Below are positions 42,507 through 50,967 of a DNA stretch of 64,000 bases, piece by piece. The notes under the pieces were generated by a model, which was given only the letters and a program-made list of their open reading frames with translations, made no database searches and was not told the DNA's origin. The position numbers and the translations under genes were made by a program. The DNA lies in assembly GCF_010468565.1 (NCBI RefSeq), contig NZ_WUEG01000003.1:248001-312000 (forward strand), given 5' to 3'. This DNA is from Allomuricauda sp. TY007. GTDB lineage: Bacteria; Bacteroidota; Bacteroidia; Flavobacteriales; Flavobacteriaceae. Each line of letters begins with the position of its first letter. Position 1 is the first letter of the stretch.

Positions 42507-43373
42507 ATGGATACAAAGGAACTACTAAAAAAAGTACGTAAAATTGAAATTAAGACCCGACGTCTTTCCGACCATATTTTTGGTGGGGAATACCATTCTA
42601 CGTTCAAGGGTCGGGGGATGACGTTCAGCGAGGTGCGCCAATATCAGTTTGGTGATGATGTGCGAAGCATTGACTGGAACGTGACCGCTCGCTACAACGA
42701 GCCCTACGTGAAGGTCTTTGAAGAAGAGCGCGAACTTACCATGATGCTGATGGTGGATGTAAGCGGCTCGGAACTTTTTGGTACTTCCAATCAGTTCAAA
42801 AAAGAAATCATTACCGAAATCTCAGCTACGCTTGCCTTTTCCGCGCTTCAGAACAATGATAAAGTAGGTGTGATTTTGTTTTCCGATGAAGTGGAACTTT
42901 TTATCCCCCCTAAAAAAGGGAAAAGCCACGTACTTCGAATTATTAGGGAATTGTTGGAGTTCCATCCAAAAAGTAGTGAAACCAATCTTGCAGAGGCGTT
43001 GAAGTTCCTGACCAACGTGATGAAGAAAAAAGCCATTGTTTTTGTGCTTTCGGATTTTATCGCCGACGACTACGACAATACACTTCGGATTGTAGGCAAC
43101 AAACACGATGTTACAGGTATTAGAGTTTATGATGAGCGTGAAGAAACCATCCCAAATTTGGGAATGGTACAAATGCAAGATGCCGAAACGGGCGAGATTC
43201 AATTAGTGAACACCCAATCCAAACAGGTTCGGTTGGCTTATGGACAACACTACAAAGACAAAGTGGCCTATTTCACCAATTCCTTTAACAAATCAGGCTG
43301 CGGGGTCATCAATTGCCGGGCAGACGAAAGCTACGTAAAAAAGCTATTGGGGTATTTTAAACGAAGAGGATAA
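42507..43373 (+). CDS. DUF58 protein (VWA-like, Bat operon)
   Basis: About 288 residues from ATG 42507; a TTG three codons upstream is possible. The DUF58 signature FSEVRQYQFGDDVRSIDWNVTAR near 43-65 precedes a VWA-like segment LMVDVSGSELFGT with MIDAS-type DxSxS. The usual MoxR partner. The stop overlaps the next ATG by one base (TAATG). Confidence 0.92.
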   Translation: MDTKELLKKVRKIEIKTRRLSDHIFGGEYHSTFKGRGMTFSEVRQYQFGDDVRSIDWNVTARYNEPYVKVFEEERELTMMLMVDVSGSELFGTSNQFKKEIITEISATLAFSALQNNDKVGVILFSDEVELFIPPKKGKSHVLRIIRELLEFHPKSSETNLAEALKFLTNVMKKKAIVFVLSDFIADDYDNTLRIVGNKHDVTGIRVYDEREETIPNLGMVQMQDAETGEIQLVNTQSKQVRLAYGQHYKDKVAYFTNSFNKSGCGVINCRADESYVKKLLGYFKRRG

Positions 43374-45034
43374 TGCAAATGAACGGTCTACATAAAATAA
43401 GAAGCAAAACAAGGCCCCAATCAGTTTGGGGGGCCATGTTGTTTCTATTGCTGATGTCCACGGTTGGTTTTTCGCAAACAGGACCCAAAGTTGATGCCGA
43501 AGTGGACACCTTGGCCATCAAAATTGGGGAACAGATTCAATACAAAATTACGGTTGAGACGGATTCTACCGATGTGGTTTTCTTTCCCGAAGGACAAACT
43601 TTTTCCCCGCTGGAAACCGTAGAGGCCATTATGGCCGACACCCTCAAAAACGATGACAAAGTCATTCTTCAGAAAATATATTCCCTAACCCAGTTTGATA
43701 GTGGCGCATACACCATTCCCCCACAGCGAATCGCCATTAACGAACAGCCCTTTTTTACGGATTCTTTTCAGGTAAAAGTCGCGGACGTAGTGGTGGACAC
43801 CACCAAGCAAAAAATGTACGACATCAAGCCCTTGATTGAGGTAGAGCGAAGCACGGCCGATATGTGGCTTACTGCACTTTGGATTCTTTTAGGGCTGATT
43901 GTGGTCGGAGGATTAATCTATTGGTTCTTTTTGCGCAAAAAGCCATTGACCGAGGAAGAAAAAGTAGCTTTGCTCCCTCCCTACGACCGCGCATTGATGG
44001 AGCTGAAAAAACTGGAGAATTCCAAGTACCTTATTCAAGATGAGTACAAGCAATACTATTCCGAGCTTACCGATATTGTCCGCTCCTATTTGGAAGAAGA
44101 TGTGCACGTCACTGCCATGGAAAGCACCACGTCAGAACTCATTACCAAACTGGAAATGTTGCGCGATGCCGGTGAACTTAAGTTAGAGGATGATACCATC
44201 CAACAATTTCAAAAAATATTACAAACGGCAGATTTGGTAAAGTTTGCCAAAAACAAACCTGCTACTACCGTTGCCGAACAGGATAGAAAATTGGTCGAAG
44301 AAATTGTTACCAAAACCCACGAAGGCCTTCCGGAACCAACCGAAGAAGATTTGTTGTTGGATGAGGAATATTTGGAAGAACTTGCCAGAAAAAAACAGCG
44401 CAAAAGAATTTACTGGGCCGCGGCCATTTTTGCAGGAATCATTGTTTTGGGCGGAATAGGGTCAACCATTTATTTTGGCACCAAAAAAGTAAGGGATACC
44501 GTTTTTGGTTACCCGACCAAGGACATGTTGGAGGGTGAATGGGTCGCCAGTTCGTACGGTTTTCCTCCCATTCAGATAGAAACTCCAGAGGTTTTGGTGC
44601 GCCAAGAATTGAAACTGCCAAAGGAAACCGAAGAACTCATCAAAGAGCTTCAAGCATTTTCCTACGGCAGCTATGTGGGGATTTTTTCGGTAAGCACAAG
44701 CTCCATCACATTTAAAGAACAAAAAGAGGAACCTCAATTTGATGCGGTAATCGGTTCCACCCTGACCAATTTTGAACAATTGGGACTAAAGAATATCATA
44801 ACCAAACAAGAAGAATTTGTGACACAATCCGGTGTAAAGGGCATGAAAACCTATGGCACGGGTACGTTGGAACGACCCAACGGAGACTCCAAAAGGGCCA
44901 AGTACAATATTCTAACTTTTGGAGGTAAAGGTTTCATCCAACAAGTTGTGATCACTTGGGAAGAGGACGATGAGTATGCGGAACAGATCGTAGATCGAAT
45001 TTTGAACAGTTTAGACGTAAAAACACAAGTGTAA
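43373..45034 (+). CDS. Bat-operon two-TM protein with BatD-like periplasmic part
   Basis: 553 residues. Signal/TM (about 18-34), a periplasmic beta-domain (about 36-155, IKIGEQIQYKITVETDSTDVVFFPEGQ, as at the start of BatD-type proteins), a TM helix (about 163-187), a cytoplasmic helical part (about 190-340) resembling DUF4381, a second TM helix (about 345-368) and a periplasmic C-terminal domain. It occupies the position of the DUF4381-type gene in Bat operons. The long C-terminal periplasmic domain is not recognised. Starts on the last base of the DUF58 stop. Confidence 0.75.
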   Translation: MQMNGLHKIRSKTRPQSVWGAMLFLLLMSTVGFSQTGPKVDAEVDTLAIKIGEQIQYKITVETDSTDVVFFPEGQTFSPLETVEAIMADTLKNDDKVILQKIYSLTQFDSGAYTIPPQRIAINEQPFFTDSFQVKVADVVVDTTKQKMYDIKPLIEVERSTADMWLTALWILLGLIVVGGLIYWFFLRKKPLTEEEKVALLPPYDRALMELKKLENSKYLIQDEYKQYYSELTDIVRSYLEEDVHVTAMESTTSELITKLEMLRDAGELKLEDDTIQQFQKILQTADLVKFAKNKPATTVAEQDRKLVEEIVTKTHEGLPEPTEEDLLLDEEYLEELARKKQRKRIYWAAAIFAGIIVLGGIGSTIYFGTKKVRDTVFGYPTKDMLEGEWVASSYGFPPIQIETPEVLVRQELKLPKETEELIKELQAFSYGSYVGIFSVSTSSITFKEQKEEPQFDAVIGSTLTNFEQLGLKNIITKQEEFVTQSGVKGMKTYGTGTLERPNGDSKRAKYNILTFGGKGFIQQVVITWEEDDEYAEQIVDRILNSLDVKTQV

Positions 45035-46033
45035 ATGTTTGAGAATATAGAATTTGCAAACCCTGAATTTTTCTGGCTGCTCCTTTTGCTGCCATTGGCT
45101 TTGCTATGGTATGTTTTCAAACGGAAAAATGAAATGGCTTCCCTGCGCATTTCCAGCATCAAAGGGTTCACGGTCAAGAGTTGGGCATCAAAATTAAAAC
45201 CTGTACTGTTTGCCATTAGATTGTTGGCTTTGGCTGCCATAATAACGGCATTGGCCAGACCTCAGACCGAGGATATTTCAACACGGACAAAAACAACAAA
45301 GGGAATCGATATTGTAATGGCCATTGATGTGTCTTCCAGTATGTTGGCCCGCGATCTAAAGCCGAACCGATTGACCGCATTGAAAGAAGTAGCCGCCGAT
45401 TTTATCGAAGGTCGCCCGAACGACCGTATCGGTTTGGTGAGCTATGCGGGCGAAAGCTATACCAAAACCCCAATTACCAGCGATAAGGCTATTGTTTTGA
45501 ATGCCCTCGAAGAAATCACCTATGGCGTATTGGAAGATGGAACCGCAATCGGAATGGGCTTGGCCACATCGGTAAACCGACTAAAAGAAAGCAAGGCCAT
45601 AAGTAAAGTTATCATTCTTTTAACGGACGGTGTCAATAATTCTGGCTTTATTGAACCTAGAACCGCAGCCGACCTTGCCGTTGAGTTTGGAATCAAGACA
45701 TACACCATTGGTCTCGGAACCAACGGAAATGCCTTGTCCCCCATCGGCTACAATAGAGATGGCTCCTATAGATACGGAATGCGACAAGTGGAGATTGATG
45801 AAGAATTACTCAAAGAAATCGCAGAGGTAACTGGAGGAAAATATTTCCGTGCCACCGACAATGAATCTTTGGAGGAAATTTACGATGAGATCAACAAGTT
45901 GGAAAAAACAGAAATAGAGGAATTCAAGTATTACAAATACGAGGAAAAATTTAGGCCGCTGATTTTCTTGGCCGGAATTTTATTGTTGTTGGAATGGGGA
46001 TTGCGAAATTCCATCTTTAAAAGTTTTATTTAG
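45035..46033 (+). CDS. batA: BatA, VWA-domain membrane protein
   Basis: 332 residues. Two N-terminal TM helices (about 12-27 and 55-75), then a VWA domain with MIDAS D98-V-S100-S-S102 (AIDVSSSM) and downstream LLTDGVNN, and a C-terminal TM (about 305-325). The VWA domain faces the periplasm by the usual topology. Adjacent to the preceding stop. Confidence 0.93.
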   Translation: MFENIEFANPEFFWLLLLLPLALLWYVFKRKNEMASLRISSIKGFTVKSWASKLKPVLFAIRLLALAAIITALARPQTEDISTRTKTTKGIDIVMAIDVSSSMLARDLKPNRLTALKEVAADFIEGRPNDRIGLVSYAGESYTKTPITSDKAIVLNALEEITYGVLEDGTAIGMGLATSVNRLKESKAISKVIILLTDGVNNSGFIEPRTAADLAVEFGIKTYTIGLGTNGNALSPIGYNRDGSYRYGMRQVEIDEELLKEIAEVTGGKYFRATDNESLEEIYDEINKLEKTEIEEFKYYKYEEKFRPLIFLAGILLLLEWGLRNSIFKSFI

Positions 46034-46036
46034 CGA

Positions 46037-47089
46037 ATGATTCAGTTTGACGAAAAAATATATTTCTACCTCTTGGCCATTATTCCAGTAATGGTCCTGA
46101 CGTTCTTTTTTCTTCAAATCTGGAAGAGAAAGACACAAAAACGTTTTGCAGACTCAAACCTATTGAAGCGTCTGGCACCCAATAAATCCAACTTTAAGTC
46201 AACCCTTAAACTGATATTTTTATTGGGAGGGCTTACGTTTTTGGTATTGGGGTTGGTCAATCCAAAAATCGGTACAAAGCTGGAAACCGTAAAACGTGAA
46301 GGTGTGGACATCGTTTTTGCCATTGATGTTTCCAAAAGTATGTTGGCAGAGGACATTGCCCCCAACCGTTTGGAAAAAGCCAAACGTATTGTTTCGGAAA
46401 TCATCAACCAATTGGCCAGCGACCGAATCGGTATCATTGCCTACGCAGGACAGGCATACCCACAATTGCCAATCACTACGGACTACGGTGCGGCAAAAAT
46501 GTTCTTGCAGAGCATGAACACCGATATGCTCTCATCACAAGGTACAGCTATCAATGCAGCCATAGATCTAGCAAGTACCTATTACGATGATTCCCAACAG
46601 ACCAACAGAGTGCTTTTTATTGTTTCTGATGGGGAAGACCACTCCGAAAATTCCACTATCGATGCAGTTGAAAAAGCTACACAGAACGGAATCCGTGTTT
46701 ATACCATTGGAGTGGGCAAAGCCAAAGGAGCTCCGATTCCCATCAAAAAGAACGGCATTGTAGAAAGTTTGAAAAAGGACAACCAAGGCGAGGTTGTCAT
46801 CACAAAATTGAACGAAAACATATTAACCGAGATTGCCGATAGGGGCAATGGCAATTATATTGATGGCTCCAATACGGAAAATGCCGTGGAGTTCATCAAA
46901 GAGGAACTGAACCGGATGGACAAAACAGAGTTTGAAGCCAAACAATTTGCAGAGTACAAGGACCAATTTCAATGGTTCCTGGCCGCTGGCTTTTTATTTC
47001 TATTTTTGGACATCTTCGTTTTGGACAGAAAAACACAGTGGTTGAAAAAACTGAATCTTTTTAATGAACATGATGATGAGCAAGATTAA
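46037..47089 (+). CDS. batB: BatB, VWA-domain membrane protein
   Basis: 350 residues, paralogous to BatA: TM helices near 10-27 and 57-75, MIDAS D97-V-S99-K-S101, then ISDGEDHSEN and a C-terminal TM (about 313-328). BatC overlaps the 3' end by 26 bases. BatA and BatB form a complex with the TPR proteins in studied Bacteroidetes. Confidence 0.93.
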   Translation: MIQFDEKIYFYLLAIIPVMVLTFFFLQIWKRKTQKRFADSNLLKRLAPNKSNFKSTLKLIFLLGGLTFLVLGLVNPKIGTKLETVKREGVDIVFAIDVSKSMLAEDIAPNRLEKAKRIVSEIINQLASDRIGIIAYAGQAYPQLPITTDYGAAKMFLQSMNTDMLSSQGTAINAAIDLASTYYDDSQQTNRVLFIVSDGEDHSENSTIDAVEKATQNGIRVYTIGVGKAKGAPIPIKKNGIVESLKKDNQGEVVITKLNENILTEIADRGNGNYIDGSNTENAVEFIKEELNRMDKTEFEAKQFAEYKDQFQWFLAAGFLFLFLDIFVLDRKTQWLKKLNLFNEHDDEQD

Positions 47090-47969
47090 GTTGATGGTTG
47101 GACTATTGCTATGTTTTGGGATGGTCCAAGCACAGGACGACATGACCGAAAAAGCGAACAAAGAAGCGGAAAAAGCATTGCAAGCCTCTACCAATCTTAC
47201 CTATGAGGCCAACGAAGAACTTACCGCCAACGATTTTGTTACGGCAGAGGCCGATTACAGAAGGGCCATTTCCAAAAGCAACAAAAATGCCGCCGCCCGA
47301 TTTAATTTAGGGAACGCCTACTATAACAGGGAAAGTTATGGAGAAGCTTTTGGAAGGTACAAACAGGCAGGAGAAGTTGCCGAGAATAAAGGAGAAAAAC
47401 ATAAGGCCTTTCACAACATGGGCAACGTGTTCATGAAGCAAAAAGACTACAAGCAAGCCGTTGAGGCCTACAAACAAGCCTTAAGAAAAAATCCTAACGA
47501 CGACGAGACTCGCTATAACCTTGCTCTGGCCAAAAAGATGCTAGAAAAACAACAGGACGAGCAAAAGAACGACCAAAACAAGGACAACGAAGACAAGAAA
47601 GATCAGGAAAACGAAGACAAGGATAAAAACCAAGACCAGAAGAACGAAGGCGGGGACAACGAGAAGAAAGACGAAGGCGAGCAAAAAGAAGACGAAAACA
47701 AGGACAAAGGCGATCAAGGTGAAAATGGAGAGGATAAGCCTAAGGAAAATCAAAAAGGCGATGGGGACAAGAAAAAAGAGCAAGAGAAAAAACCCAATGA
47801 AGGGGACCAGCCCGAAGATAAAAAGCAGCAACCTAGACCCAATCAATTGTCTGAACAACAGATTCAGAATTTGCTAGAGGCCATGCAGAACGAAGAGAAA
47901 AAAGTGCAGGAGAAAATGGAGGCCCGAAAAGTTCGGGGCAAAAAAATTAAAAACGAGAAAGACTGGTAA
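47064..47969 (+). CDS. batC: BatC, TPR protein with long charged low-complexity region
   Basis: 301 residues. Signal peptide (KIKLMVGLLLCFGMVQAQ), TPR repeats (about 50-160, ARFNLGNAYYNRESYGEAF and HNMGNVFMKQKDYKQAVEAY), then about 100 residues made almost only of K, D, E, N, Q and G (about 165-265), then a helical C-terminus (LSEQQIQNLLEAMQNEE). Several Mets near the start (codons 1, 3-5) leave the exact start open, but the operon overlap favours 47064. TPRs likely assemble the Bat complex; the charged region may be a flexible linker or bind calcium or cell-wall polymers. Confidence 0.88.
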   Translation: MNMMMSKIKLMVGLLLCFGMVQAQDDMTEKANKEAEKALQASTNLTYEANEELTANDFVTAEADYRRAISKSNKNAAARFNLGNAYYNRESYGEAFGRYKQAGEVAENKGEKHKAFHNMGNVFMKQKDYKQAVEAYKQALRKNPNDDETRYNLALAKKMLEKQQDEQKNDQNKDNEDKKDQENEDKDKNQDQKNEGGDNEKKDEGEQKEDENKDKGDQGENGEDKPKENQKGDGDKKKEQEKKPNEGDQPEDKKQQPRPNQLSEQQIQNLLEAMQNEEKKVQEKMEARKVRGKKIKNEKDW

Positions 47970-49756
47970 TGAAAGTGTTGAAGGGCAACATATTGTTTAT
48001 TCTGGGAATGTTACTCTTTACGGGCATACATTCACATGCCCAAGACGATGCGGAAGAGATTTCGTTTACCATGAACTTGAGCAAAGAGGAATTGGGGCTA
48101 AACGAACGTCTTCGGGTAGATTTTACCATGAACAAGGATGGCGACAACTTTAAGCCGCCTCAATTTAATGGTTTTAATGTGGTAATGGGCCCTTCGCAGT
48201 CCATTAGTTCTTCTTGGGTAAATGGCAAACGCAGTTTTTCCAAGACCTATTCTTACATTTTAAAGCCCACGGCGAGGGGGAGTTTCACCATAAATCAGGC
48301 CACCATAGAGATTGATGGCCAAACATACAAGACAACCCCCAAGCAAGTAGAGGTTACAGCGGCAGTGGACAAGCCTAATGCACAGAAGACCGTGGACGAT
48401 GTGGCCGACGAAAGCCTTCATTTAGTTGCAGAAGTATCAAAAGGGAATCCGTATTTAAATGAAGCTGTTACCGTAGTCTATAAGCTCTATGTAAGTCCAA
48501 ACATAAGTGTTACAAATTACCGTCCGTTGGACAATCCTACCTATAATAATTTTTGGAGCCAAGACATTCCGGTTACCAAGCACACCGCGCAAAACGGTAC
48601 TTACCAAGGTAAACCCTATAGATATGTAGTTTTAAAACGAGTGGTACTTTACCCCCAAAAATCAGGACAGTTGGACATTGAGCCACTTTCTCTCGAGATT
48701 TTTGTTGATGTGCCCACCAACCGAAGAGACTTTTTTGGTGGCCGAATTTATACCTCAACAAGTAAAACCGTTTCTGCAGGTAGCAGAACCATCAACGTAA
48801 AACCATTGCCAGAAGCTGGAAAACCGGCCGGTTTCAGTGGAGCTGTTGGTGATTTTGATTTTTCCGTGACCACCAGCAAAACCCAATTGAATGCCTCGGA
48901 GTCGCTTCAGGCCAAAGTTGAAGTTACTGGAAAAGGGAACTTGAAATTGTTCCAACTTCCAGAGCCAGAATTGCCAAGTTCCTTGGAAGTATATGATCCC
49001 GAATACGAGGAATCTATCAATACCTACAGTACCGGTATGGAGGGAAAAGTAGCGAATAATTATACCATTGTTCCTTCATTTAGGGGAAAATACCCCATTC
49101 CAAGTATTTCTTTCAGCTATTTTAACCCAAGTACCGGAAACTATAAAACCATTAATTCAGAAGAAATCAATATTGAGGTAATCGAAGGGCCTACAAGTGG
49201 CTCGGCCAATATAACAAGCCCTTCTGCCAACAAGCAATTGGTTGTGCCTACCGGGGAGCAGTTTCACTTTATCAACATAAACCCTAACCTGAGCCCTATT
49301 GGTATTGATCGCTTTTTTGGCTCAAGACTCTTTTTTATTCTTTTGCTTGCCCCGTTATTGTTGATTCCAATAGCCATTTTCACATTTAAGAAGAGAGAGG
49401 CCATTGCCAGTGATGTGGTGGGGAACAAAATAAAGAAAGCCAACAAGCTGGCCAGAAAATATCTTTCAACCGCTAAAAAGGAGCTCGGGAACAAAGAAGC
49501 CTTTTATGTGGCTCTGGAAAAAGGCCTGCACAATTATTTAAAGGCCAAATTACATATAGAGACATCCGAATTCAGCAAGGATAAAATTACAAGCATTCTT
49601 TCGGAAAAAAATGTTGACCAAAAGGATGTTGATGGCTTTATAGCCTTATTGACCAGCTGTGAAATGGCACGATATAGCCCGTTTTCCAATGTGCAGATGC
49701 AACAAGATTATGAAAAAGCAAGTGAAGTAATTTCTAATTTGGACAAACAGTTATGA
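47969..49756 (+). CDS. batD: BatD, oxygen-tolerance family protein
   Basis: 595 residues. Signal peptide (about 1-24), a large periplasmic beta-rich part (ISFTMNLSKEELGLNERLRVDFTMNKDGDNFKPPQF, GYSQSISSSW-like repeats), one TM helix near 450-470 (LFFILLLAPLLLIPIAIF) and a cytoplasmic tail with AYARKYL-type helices. Matches BatD. TAATG overlap with batC and ATGA overlap with batE. Confidence 0.9.
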   Translation: MKVLKGNILFILGMLLFTGIHSHAQDDAEEISFTMNLSKEELGLNERLRVDFTMNKDGDNFKPPQFNGFNVVMGPSQSISSSWVNGKRSFSKTYSYILKPTARGSFTINQATIEIDGQTYKTTPKQVEVTAAVDKPNAQKTVDDVADESLHLVAEVSKGNPYLNEAVTVVYKLYVSPNISVTNYRPLDNPTYNNFWSQDIPVTKHTAQNGTYQGKPYRYVVLKRVVLYPQKSGQLDIEPLSLEIFVDVPTNRRDFFGGRIYTSTSKTVSAGSRTINVKPLPEAGKPAGFSGAVGDFDFSVTTSKTQLNASESLQAKVEVTGKGNLKLFQLPEPELPSSLEVYDPEYEESINTYSTGMEGKVANNYTIVPSFRGKYPIPSISFSYFNPSTGNYKTINSEEINIEVIEGPTSGSANITSPSANKQLVVPTGEQFHFININPNLSPIGIDRFFGSRLFFILLLAPLLLIPIAIFTFKKREAIASDVVGNKIKKANKLARKYLSTAKKELGNKEAFYVALEKGLHNYLKAKLHIETSEFSKDKITSILSEKNVDQKDVDGFIALLTSCEMARYSPFSNVQMQQDYEKASEVISNLDKQL

Positions 49757-50517
49757 GCATGAAAAAGATAGTCCTTTTATTTTGTATGCTTTCACTCTCT
49801 TTTGGATTTTCCCAAAACGAGGCTCTGTTTAATGAAGCCACCGAACTATACAACAATGGGGAATACTCCGCTGCCATAGAAAACTACAAGCAAATTCTGG
49901 AAAATGGCGAGCATTCTGCCGCACTGTACTTTAATTTGGGGAATTGCTACTATAAACTCAATTCCATTGGCCCCAGTATTTATTACTACGAAAAAGCATT
50001 GCTTCTTGACCCACCTAATAGTGAAATCCAAAATAATTTGGCGTTTGCCCAAAATATGAGGCTGGATGCCATTGAGGAAGTTCCTACAACGGGGATATCC
50101 AAAATCTACAAATCAGTTGTGGGCTTTCTCTCCTATGATCAATGGGCTTATTTGGCCGTTGGGTTGGTCTTTTTGTTTGTTGTGGCCTATATGGCCTATT
50201 ATTTTCTTAGGCCGGCCAACCAAAAAAGGGCTGCATTTATTTCAAGTATGCTCTCTCTTGCTTTGTGCGCTGTCTCTGTTTTAATGGCCTACCTTGGCTA
50301 TCAACAATACAAAAACGATGACCCGGCCATAGTTTTTGAGAAAGAAGTCAATGTTAGTTCAGAACCCAATACCAACAGCAGCACTATCTTTACCATTCAC
50401 GAAGGAACCAAAGTGAATATTTTGGACGAACTGGACGATTGGAAAAGAATACGTATTGCCGATGGGCAAACAGGATGGTTGTTGGGGGACCAGATTAGGT
50501 CGTTAAAGGATTTTTAG
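49753..50517 (+). CDS. batE: BatE, TPR protein with SH3-like domain
   Basis: 254 residues. Signal peptide, TPR motifs (EALFNEATELYNNGEYSAAIENY and ALYFNLGNCYYKLNSIGPSIYYYEKAL), two TM helices (about 130-150 and 160-182), then a C-terminal SH3b-like domain (VFEKEVNVSSEPNTNSSTIFTIHEGTKVNILDELDDWKRIRIADGQTGWL). SH3b domains often bind peptidoglycan. Last gene of the Bat operon. Confidence 0.9.
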   Translation: MSMKKIVLLFCMLSLSFGFSQNEALFNEATELYNNGEYSAAIENYKQILENGEHSAALYFNLGNCYYKLNSIGPSIYYYEKALLLDPPNSEIQNNLAFAQNMRLDAIEEVPTTGISKIYKSVVGFLSYDQWAYLAVGLVFLFVVAYMAYYFLRPANQKRAAFISSMLSLALCAVSVLMAYLGYQQYKNDDPAIVFEKEVNVSSEPNTNSSTIFTIHEGTKVNILDELDDWKRIRIADGQTGWLLGDQIRSLKDF

Positions 50518-50549
50518 ACATAATTAACAAATAAGTGCCTATCTTATCT

Positions 50550-50557
50550 TAAATTTG
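50550..50557 (+). promoter_or_regulatory. -7 box for the 50.6 kb gene
   Basis: TAAATTTG, exact TAnnTTTG, 16 bases before the ATG at 50573. It suggests the SulP-carbonic anhydrase set has its own promoter rather than reading through from batE. Confidence 0.5.
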
Positions 50558-50572
50558 CCGCAATCATATATT

Positions 50573-50884
50573 ATGATGCGAACACTGGCTATACCGTTTA
50601 TTTCCTTAGTGATGGTCACAATTTTGTTGACCTCCCCTTTTGTCCCACTTATGGGTCGGGAATATAGTATTGCCTTTATTCTTGGTTCTTCCGAAGAAGA
50701 GAACAATACACATGATACTTCGAGCAGCAAAACATTTGACATAAAATATTTTATGTCTAAAAGTTTTATTTCAGCAGATCCATCCATAAATCAAGAAAAA
50801 AACAATGATGCATCAGGTTATGCATTCGCTGTATTGGAGTTCACTCTCGAAACACTAGACCCCCCTCCCCGAAAATTGGTTTAA
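50573..50884 (+). CDS. Small exported protein of unknown function
   Basis: 103 residues: an N-terminal hydrophobic helix (about 4-22, LAIPFISLVMVTILLTSPF), then a polar region with FDIKYFMSKSFISADPS and a basic C-terminus (PPPRKLV). A TTG six codons upstream also opens the frame. Composition is protein-like and a -7 box precedes it. It is 83 bases before the first SulP gene. Function unknown; a possible accessory to the transporter set. Confidence 0.5.
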   Translation: MMRTLAIPFISLVMVTILLTSPFVPLMGREYSIAFILGSSEEENNTHDTSSSKTFDIKYFMSKSFISADPSINQEKNNDASGYAFAVLEFTLETLDPPPRKLV

Positions 50885-50967
50885 CATTCATATTCTCGTT
50901 TAAATCAAATTTTAATTGTCCTTTACCGCCAAATTTTATCTGATGTAGAGGACTAATCTTGTTTATT

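Noticed and set aside
47541..47858. Hydrophobic 105-residue open frame on the minus strand
   Set aside because: It is the exact antisense of the charged low-complexity part of BatC; the F/L/V richness is the complement of K/E/D/Q codons and no other coding evidence exists.
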